A program made the translations under genes and the position numbers. Positions 1-4,353 of a stretch of DNA of 6,691 nt are shown piece after piece (the stretch's first letter is position 1; every line of letters starts with the position of its first letter). Source of the stretch: DASZPL01 sp035550315 (GTDB lineage Bacteria > Actinomycetota > Actinomycetes > JAFAQI01); assembly GCA_035550315.1 (NCBI GenBank), contig DASZPL010000005.1, positions 1-6,691 of the forward strand, written 5' to 3'. The notes beneath the pieces were generated by a model. That model made no database searches and was not told where the DNA came from. It saw only the letters and a list, made by a program, of their open reading frames with translations.

Positions 1-53
1 TGCTGGGTGTGCCGCTTCGGCGGCACGTCACCAACCTGCCGGTAGAACGCCAT
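1..53 (-). CDS. hmgA: Homogentisate 1,2-dioxygenase, N-terminal fragment (5' end of gene)
   Basis: Only the first 17 codons lie inside the window; the rest continues past the left edge. They read MAFYRQVGDVPPKRHTQ, which I recognise as the start of actinobacterial homogentisate 1,2-dioxygenase, whose N-terminus typically runs M-A-x-Y-R-Q-V-G-x-V-P-P-K-R-H-T-Q. The family is an Fe(II) enzyme that opens the homogentisate ring to maleylacetoacetate in cytosolic tyrosine and phenylalanine breakdown. The ATG at 53-51 is supported by a strong Shine-Dalgarno sequence six bases upstream. A TAnnnT hexamer (TACCGT, minus strand 79-74) could be its -10 element, but no -35 is visible and the transcript would begin inside the Shine-Dalgarno, so I give that little weight. 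The gene is divergent from the DUF6319-like gene and unrelated to the tailoring genes downstream. Identity rests on 17 residues, but the match is distinctive. Confidence 0.85.
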   Translation of the reverse strand, partial: MAFYRQVGDVPPKRHTQ

Positions 54-59
54 CGTCGG

Positions 60-68
60 CCTCCTCCC
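60..68 (-). promoter_or_regulatory. Ribosome binding site of hmgA
   Basis: The minus strand reads GGGAGGAGG here, a near-perfect Shine-Dalgarno sequence, six bases before the ATG at 53-51. It fixes the hmgA start and contrasts with the divergent gene at 107, which has no such sequence. Confidence 0.8.
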
Positions 69-70
69 GG

Positions 71-106
71 TTCACGGTAGCCCGGGCCGCCCCTTACGCT
101 CGGGCC
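71..106 (+). promoter_or_regulatory. Putative promoter with leaderless start for the DUF6319-like gene
   Basis: A -10-like hexamer TACGCT (95-100, TAnnnT pattern) is followed by six bases and then the GTG start at 107, so the predicted transcription start is the first base of the start codon. A -35-like hexamer TTCACG (71-76, four of six matches to TTGACA) sits 18 bp upstream of the -10. No Shine-Dalgarno lies before the GTG, as expected for a leaderless mRNA. This is pattern matching only. Confidence 0.55.
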
Positions 107-790
107 GTGCCTCCGTCCCGCCGCAAGCCCGCTCTCCCTCCTGCGCTCACCGACAGCGACGTCGTCACGTTGCGGGAGCGAGTCGCGGCCGGCGAGAAGC
201 CGCGGGTGGTGATTCGCACCGCGTCGGCGGCGGTGGCGGCCGGAACGCGCGGCAATGTGGTCCGGTTCGGCGATCCGGCAGACAGCGAGTACGTCGTCGT
301 CCGGCTCGGCAAGGACGAGGTGCCGTTCGCACCCACCGAGCTGGGCTGGCCCGGCCGGACCGCGACGACGGCGGAGCCGGCGCCGGCAGCACCGCAGGCG
401 GCGACGCCGGCCGCATCACAGAAACCTCAGAAGGCCGCTGTCGCGAAACCGGCGGCAGCCCCGGCGCGGAAGGCGGCGAGCGCTCGACGATCCCGCGGCC
501 CGAAGCGGACCGTTGCGCCGATGGTCGTCACGCTGCGCTTCCGGGACGGCGGCTGGACGGTGGAAGCGCAGCGCGGCGCGCGCCGGCTGGCCAAGCCGAT
601 GCCGCTGCGACCCGGCGCGGTCAGCGCGTTGACCGAGCACCTCGACGACGAGCCGGTGCGCCAGGCGCTGGTCGAGACGGTCGAAGCCTGCCGGGCCGAG
701 GTCGAGCAACGAGCCGCCGAGCTGCGCGCGCAGCTCCAGGCGACCGAGGCGACGCTGCGCGACTACGAGGCCCGCCCGCGCCGCCGCTAG
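107..790 (+). CDS. DUF6319-like basic protein with Ala/Pro/Lys linker and C-terminal coiled coil
   Basis: A 227-aa protein of unknown function. Residues 15-80 form a compact N-terminal region with alternating hydrophobics (KPRVVIRT, EYVVVRLGKDEVPFAPTEL) that suggests a small beta-barrel. Residues 84-137 are a low-complexity Ala/Pro/Lys/Arg linker ending in the basic patch ARRSRGPKR. Residues 138-175 contain a beta-rich stretch (VVTLRFRDGGWTVEAQ). Residues 180-222 look like a charged, Ala/Glu/Gln-rich coiled coil, followed by a PRRR tail. From memory, the N-domain, basic linker, short beta domain and helix order matches the actinobacterial family DUF6319. There is no signal peptide or membrane segment, so it is probably cytoplasmic. 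The basic linker would suit nucleic-acid binding, but that is a guess. The GTG start is preceded by a promoter-like hexamer and no ribosome binding site. Its stop overlaps the stop of the convergent lipoprotein gene in a shared CTAG. Confidence 0.75.
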   Translation: MPPSRRKPALPPALTDSDVVTLRERVAAGEKPRVVIRTASAAVAAGTRGNVVRFGDPADSEYVVVRLGKDEVPFAPTELGWPGRTATTAEPAPAAPQAATPAASQKPQKAAVAKPAAAPARKAASARRSRGPKRTVAPMVVTLRFRDGGWTVEAQRGARRLAKPMPLRPGAVSALTEHLDDEPVRQALVETVEACRAEVEQRAAELRAQLQATEATLRDYEARPRRR

Positions 791-1980
791 CGAGGACCGG
801 GCACCCGCCGCCAGTGCCGTCCGTTGTGGCCGGAGCGCCAGAGGTGAAACGGCTCACCGACGTAAGACACCCGACCTTTGACCGCGGCTAGCAACCCGCC
901 GCCTCGCTCGTTGCCGTAGACCGGCGCCTCATCGGCCACCGCGGCGTGCCACCGTCGGCCGCCATCGTGAGAGACCGCCACGTCGTAGGTGAGTTCGCCC
1001 CTCCCCGAGGTCTGCGACGTGCCGACCGCAAGACCACGAGCACCGAACACGGCGATCTCTCCGGGGAACGCCGCGGGCGGTCCGTCTTGCAAATGGAAGT
1101 GGCGCGCCGCATCGTGCGACATCGCCACGTGACTGCGTCGCCCGCGGAACCGCGCCACGCACAACGCGGCCACGGTCCCGCCGGGCCCGATGGTGAGGTC
1201 GGTGGCGTCGTACTCATGCTTGCCGATGGTGTTCCCACAAGGGTCGAGCTGCTGATGCCAGGTGCGGCCACCGTCCCTGGAAATCACCAGCGTCGTATGC
1301 GCAATGCCGCCGCCCGCGGGATTGCCCTCGAACCAGGCGATCACCATGGCACCACGGGCAGCCACCTCGCCCCCATCCTGCGGAACGCCATGCGGAACGT
1401 CGACGGTGCGCCAGGATGCGCTCCCCGTCGCGGTCTGCTGGATCCGCGGGTTACAGGGACCAGGGCAACCGCGGTGGCGAAACGCGATGCGGTACGTCGC
1501 ATCACCAGCGATGGCGAGTGCCTGTGTCGACAGGCCGGAGAAGGACTTCCAGCGCGAGCCGCCGCTGTCGGTGACATAAGTGCGGCGACCGAACAGGTAA
1601 CCGACATCGGCAGACGCGAACGCGATGCCTGAAACGCTGTATTGACCACCTATCGTCGGGGGCACGGGCAGGCGGCGCCAGCGCTGGCCGCCGTCGACCG
1701 TCCTCGCGACTTCGGCGCATCGGTGGTGACCTCGGCACGGAGCAGCCGTGACCGCCCAACCCCGGCGCGCGTCGATCCATGACATCCCCAGGATCTCCGG
1801 CAGGTTCGGTGCTTTCGTCGGCTGGTAGGCCTTCGTCGGCACCGCGGAAGCGATGCTCGCCGCACTGGACGGCGGGTTCGGCGTGGGCTTGGAGTTTGCT
1901 GCAGATCCGCTCGAACCGCATCCGGCGAGCATTGCAGCGAGGCCACAGCCGACAGCCGTCCACCGACCTCGGCTGATCAT
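787..1980 (-). CDS. Secreted lipoprotein with seven Asp-box (BNR) repeats, predicted beta-propeller
   Basis: A 397-aa exported lipoprotein. Residues 1-20 are a signal peptide (basic MISRGR, then a hydrophobic run) ending in lipobox L18-A-G-C21, so Cys21 is the probable lipidated N-terminus on the outer face of the membrane. A Ser/Pro/Ala-rich tether follows to about residue 57. The rest carries seven Asp-box-like motifs at residues 94, 137, 183, 234, 288, 337 and 383 (for example SRDGGRTW and SHDGGRRW), 43-54 residues apart, which fits a seven-bladed propeller of the sialidase/YCF48-like type. No sialidase catalytic set can be recognised, so a binding or scaffold role is more likely than hydrolysis. 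Close cysteine pairs C82/C88 and C172/C176, plus C248/C274, could form disulfides. The ATG overlaps the stop of the channel-like gene (ATGA). Third-position G/C is clearly lower than in its neighbours. A much longer reading frame extends upstream, but the signal peptide fixes this start. Confidence 0.88.
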   Translation of the reverse strand: MISRGRWTAVGCGLAAMLAGCGSSGSAANSKPTPNPPSSAASIASAVPTKAYQPTKAPNLPEILGMSWIDARRGWAVTAAPCRGHHRCAEVARTVDGGQRWRRLPVPPTIGGQYSVSGIAFASADVGYLFGRRTYVTDSGGSRWKSFSGLSTQALAIAGDATYRIAFRHRGCPGPCNPRIQQTATGSASWRTVDVPHGVPQDGGEVAARGAMVIAWFEGNPAGGGIAHTTLVISRDGGRTWHQQLDPCGNTIGKHEYDATDLTIGPGGTVAALCVARFRGRRSHVAMSHDAARHFHLQDGPPAAFPGEIAVFGARGLAVGTSQTSGRGELTYDVAVSHDGGRRWHAAVADEAPVYGNERGGGLLAAVKGRVSYVGEPFHLWRSGHNGRHWRRVPGPR

Positions 1981-3089
1981 GCTTCTTTGACGCTCGGGCT
2001 CGGCTGGCGGTTGGCGGGGCGGTGCGGCGCCATCGGCGGGTGCGCCCAGCGGCGCGGTCCGGACCAGTACGCCGGGACCGCGTCCGTGAGGTAGGCGAGG
2101 CGGTAGGCGATCGCCTCGTAGTTCACCCGCCAGCCGCGAAAGTGCGGCCACGCCTCGGCGGCGGTGCGCTCCACCTCGAACCCGATGTCCAGTAGCTGCT
2201 GCACCGCCTGCTCGAACTCCTCGAAGGTCAGGTCGATGGCCGAGTCGGGATCGGGGTCGTCGTCGACCTGAATCCGCATCGCGCGAGCCAGTTGCTGCAA
2301 CGCGGTGAAGCCGACCCGCAGGCACATTCGAGGCTCGACCTGCGGCCGGCTCGGCGTCAGGGCCAGCAGCAGCGCGGCCGAGTCCATCACGGCGAGCAGA
2401 CCGATCAACCATGAGGACCGCGGCTGCGGTGACCGGAAGCGCATCAGCACGGGATAGTTCGAGTGGCTCTCGGCTACGTCGGCGGACCAACGCTGCCACG
2501 CCGCGTAGAACGCCGGCAGGTCGTCACCGCTGGCGGTGATGCCGTACTTCGTGCGGGCCAGCAGTTCCGGCCCCCAGGGCGGCGCTCCCGCCCGGGCGTC
2601 GAGCAGCGTGACTTCGGTCTCGCGCCGGTTGAACGCGCCGTACAACGTCGGCAGATAGCCGATCTGGGCGGCGATGGTGAACAGCCCGAGGAACCCCTCG
2701 ATGACGTCGGCCGCGGTCGACCCGTCGCCGTGGGGCGCGACGAAGCCCAGCGTGTAGAGCGACTCGGCCGATTCGACGAACGCGACACCGACGTCATGGG
2801 TGAGCGGCCAGAGCAGCAGGCCGAAGCCGATCACGAACGCCGCCAGCCAGGCCGCAAGCAGCGTGACCAGATAGACCGCGGCCTGCCCGGCGAGGATCTC
2901 GTCGCGCGCCTCGTAGCTGCGCACGCGCAGCGTCGCCAGCCGGAAGCCGAGGTCGACGATGCGGTCGACGCTGCGCCCGATCCGGCTGAGGCTCGCCCGC
3001 GGCACGATGAGTGTGCGGACGACGCTGACGACGGTCAGCAGGACCAGCAGCGCTCCGAAGGCCGCGCCGATCGAGCGCCCAACCTGCAC
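1977..3089 (-). CDS. Polytopic membrane protein with K+-channel-like pore segment (degenerate filter)
   Basis: A 370-aa membrane protein. Hydrophobic segments lie at about residues 7-29, 67-96 and 126-152. Between the last two is a short amphipathic stretch (FVESAESLYTLGF, 104-116). The order helix, re-entrant pore helix, filter, helix resembles two-TM potassium channel pores (Ion_trans_2), but residues 113-116 read TLGF instead of TVGYG-like. Residues 153-370 are mostly soluble and probably cytoplasmic: NRRETEVTLLDARAGAPPWG (154-173) follows the last pore helix, a moderately hydrophobic helix is at 226-246, an acidic run at 276-286, and a conserved-looking RGWRVNYEAIAYRLA at 318-332. I recall similar uncharacterised actinobacterial proteins, but no function is established to my knowledge. 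The GTG start has a strong Shine-Dalgarno eight bases upstream. Its stop overlaps the lipoprotein start, so the two are probably translationally coupled. Channel activity is an inference; it could equally be a sensor or scaffold. Confidence 0.8.
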   Translation of the reverse strand: MQVGRSIGAAFGALLVLLTVVSVVRTLIVPRASLSRIGRSVDRIVDLGFRLATLRVRSYEARDEILAGQAAVYLVTLLAAWLAAFVIGFGLLLWPLTHDVGVAFVESAESLYTLGFVAPHGDGSTAADVIEGFLGLFTIAAQIGYLPTLYGAFNRRETEVTLLDARAGAPPWGPELLARTKYGITASGDDLPAFYAAWQRWSADVAESHSNYPVLMRFRSPQPRSSWLIGLLAVMDSAALLLALTPSRPQVEPRMCLRVGFTALQQLARAMRIQVDDDPDPDSAIDLTFEEFEQAVQQLLDIGFEVERTAAEAWPHFRGWRVNYEAIAYRLAYLTDAVPAYWSGPRRWAHPPMAPHRPANRQPSPSVKEA

Positions 3090-3097
3090 CGGCGCAT

Positions 3098-3105
3098 CCT
3101 CCCCC
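3098..3105 (-). promoter_or_regulatory. Ribosome binding site of the channel-like gene
   Basis: The minus strand reads GGGGGAGG, eight bases before the GTG at 3089-3087. It decides the start: a competing ATG at 3097-3095 is in another frame and directly abuts this Shine-Dalgarno. This internal operon gene has a strong ribosome binding site, whereas the genes at transcription-unit starts lack one. Confidence 0.8.
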
Positions 3106-3113
3106 GGGCGCGG

Positions 3114-4319
3114 TCAGCCGCGCAGCCGGGCGCGCACGCGTTGCCGGAGGATGCGGGCCAGCTCGCGGGTCGGCACCGTGTCGACCGGCCGCTGGTCGGC
3201 GTCCGACGCTGCCGGCTTGCGGCGTTTGCCAGGCGGCGGCAGCTGCGGGCCGATACCCGGCTGCGGCCCGAGCGCACCGCTCGCCGCGATCGCGCCGACG
3301 ACGACGTCACGCACTCCGGCAATCGGCAACACCGGCTCGGGCGGCTCAGCCGACTCCAGGACCCCGCTGCTCGGCAGCTGTCCCAGCGTGCTGATGTCGC
3401 CGACGATCCGGACGCCGAGGCCTTCGATCTTGGTGGCGGCGGCCGCGCCGATCTCGGCGACGCGTTCCAGCGCCCACTTCGGCGTCAGGATGCCGCCCTC
3501 GTCCGCCGCCGGTGCGCGCCGCTGCGCGTAGCGGATCGCGCCCCGTCGGACGAAGTTGTGGTAGACCTCGTCCGGCCATTCGTGGTCGTGGAACGTGCCG
3601 TTGAGCAGCCGCACCAGCTCGGTCTCGGCGGCGGTCAGCGACCGGTTGGTCCAGCCGGTCTCCGGCTTCAGGAAGCCGTCCGGCAGGTCGAGCAGCTGCT
3701 CGAACGTGCGCATCAGCGACAGCCGGTCGCTCTCGTCGAGCACGACGACCAGCACCCGGTCGACGCCCGCGGCCGCCACCCAGCGCTCGACCTGGACGTC
3801 GTGGTGGTGCCGCTGCCAGAACGTCACCGTCGGCTTGTTGTACGGCGGCTGGTTGAGCATCGCGTCCAGCCAGTCCAGGTAGGACATCCGCAGCCGGTTG
3901 CGGACGTACTGCTGCCAAGCCGACGGCAGGATCTTCGCCAGCGGCCGCAGCGTGATCACGACGTGCACCCGGTCGCCGCCGAGCTGCTCGACCACCTGGC
4001 GGGCGGTGGCGTCGTCGGCGCCGTCGAAGAACTCGCTGCTGACGACGACCCGCTTCTGCGTGGTCCGCTCGACCTGCCGCACCAGCCGGCGCCAGTCGGC
4101 TTCGCCGGCCGCCGGCGCACCGTGCAGTCCCTTGCCGCCGGTGACGGCCAACGCCGCCATCATGTGCTGGCGCTCCCGGCCGGCGTACACGACACCGTGG
4201 CGCTTCATCGCCTTGCGGGACTGATGCAGCGCGCCCTGGATCGCCGTCGTACCGGTCTTGTGCGGGCCGACATGCAGCAGGACACCGGTCGGCGGAATCG
4301 TCAGACCCTCGCCGAACAC
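3114..4319 (-). CDS. Sulfotransferase-like P-loop protein A
   Basis: A 401-aa protein of the sulfotransferase fold, which in characterised members moves sulfate from PAPS to a hydroxyl or amine acceptor. The first strand and 5'-phosphosulfate loop are VLLHVGPHKTGTT (13-25, loop G18-PHKTGTT). The 3'-phosphate signature is R125-x7-S133 within LRPLAKILPS, the same R-to-S spacing as the family's RxxxxxxxS motif. F167-W-x-R-H-x-H-D174 is shared with paralogue B and may include catalytic histidines. After about residue 318 a Pro/Ala/Gly-rich linker leads to an Arg-rich C-terminal helix (TRELARILRQRVRARLRG). There is no signal peptide, so it acts in the cytoplasm. The GTG start is forced: an in-frame TAG lies three codons upstream and the P-loop begins soon after. 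It heads the operon with the channel-like and lipoprotein genes. The acceptor is unknown, and nucleotide-binding but non-sulfating roles are not excluded. Confidence 0.85.
   Translation of the reverse strand: MFGEGLTIPPTGVLLHVGPHKTGTTAIQGALHQSRKAMKRHGVVYAGRERQHMMAALAVTGGKGLHGAPAAGEADWRRLVRQVERTTQKRVVVSSEFFDGADDATARQVVEQLGGDRVHVVITLRPLAKILPSAWQQYVRNRLRMSYLDWLDAMLNQPPYNKPTVTFWQRHHHDVQVERWVAAAGVDRVLVVVLDESDRLSLMRTFEQLLDLPDGFLKPETGWTNRSLTAAETELVRLLNGTFHDHEWPDEVYHNFVRRGAIRYAQRRAPAADEGGILTPKWALERVAEIGAAAATKIEGLGVRIVGDISTLGQLPSSGVLESAEPPEPVLPIAGVRDVVVGAIAASGALGPQPGIGPQLPPPGKRRKPAASDADQRPVDTVPTRELARILRQRVRARLRG
3940..3977 (-). repeat. 38-bp perfect inverted repeat, left arm (inside sulfotransferase-like A)
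   Basis: This 38-bp stretch is the exact reverse complement of 4699-4736. It encodes the end of LGGDRVHVVITLRPLA, including the probable 3'-phosphate-binding arginine. Mismatches at both ends (3939 and 3978) bound the perfect match. The arms lie about 720 bp apart in the two divergent paralogues. Confidence 0.9.
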
Positions 4320-4331
4320 TCGCGCATGCTA
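4320..4331 (-). promoter_or_regulatory. Putative leaderless promoter of sulfotransferase-like A
   Basis: The minus strand reads TAGCAT at 4331-4326, a TAnnnT -10-like hexamer, then six bases, then GTG at 4319. Transcription would begin on the first base of the start codon. The first three bases of the hexamer are also an in-frame stop, so no upstream start exists. No Shine-Dalgarno and no convincing -35 are visible; a -35 would lie at the start of the divergent gene. Confidence 0.55.
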
Positions 4332-4341
4332 TCCGAGCGGA

Positions 4342-4353
4342 TAAGGTCCGTTC
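4342..4353 (+). promoter_or_regulatory. Putative leaderless promoter of sulfotransferase-like B
   Basis: TAAGGT (4342-4347, TAnnnT) is followed by six bases and GTG at 4354, the same spacing as the divergent promoter on the other strand. TAA in the hexamer is an in-frame stop, so GTG 4354 is the first possible start. An AAGG at 4343-4346 could be read as a weak Shine-Dalgarno instead. No -35 match is visible. Confidence 0.5.

Larger units (their letters stand above)
787..4319 (-). other. Predicted three-gene operon: sulfotransferase-like A, channel-like membrane protein, propeller lipoprotein
   Basis: Three minus-strand genes run from 4319 to 787. The gap between the first and second is 24 bp and contains a strong ribosome binding site. 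The second and third overlap as ATGA. The only promoter-like element seen is just before the first gene, and there is no room for another promoter outside coding sequence. A single transcript is therefore likely. No terminator-like hairpin is visible at the 787 end, where the DUF6319-like gene converges directly. Confidence 0.75.

Noticed and set aside
74..79. TACCGT on the minus strand as an hmgA -10 element
   Set aside because: The hexamer fits TAnnnT, but the predicted start would fall inside the Shine-Dalgarno, no -35 is visible, and it overlaps the -35-like element of the divergent gene. The evidence is too weak to list it.
54..106. Regulator operator between hmgA and the DUF6319-like gene
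   Set aside because: I looked for a palindrome that could bind an IclR- or MarR-type regulator and found no convincing inverted repeat in the 53 bp.
770..830. Intrinsic terminator between the two convergent genes
   Set aside because: No stable hairpin followed by a T-run is visible on either strand, and both genes occupy the space up to their shared stop.
1981..2499. In-frame upstream extension of the lipoprotein frame (173 extra codons, from 2499)
   Set aside because: It lies wholly within the channel-like gene in another frame, has Arg/Ala/Gly-rich shadow composition, and would bury the clear signal peptide and lipobox that begin at 1980.
3095..3097. ATG as an alternative start for the channel-like gene
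   Set aside because: It is not in frame with the 370-residue protein and directly abuts the Shine-Dalgarno. The in-frame GTG eight bases after that site fits better.
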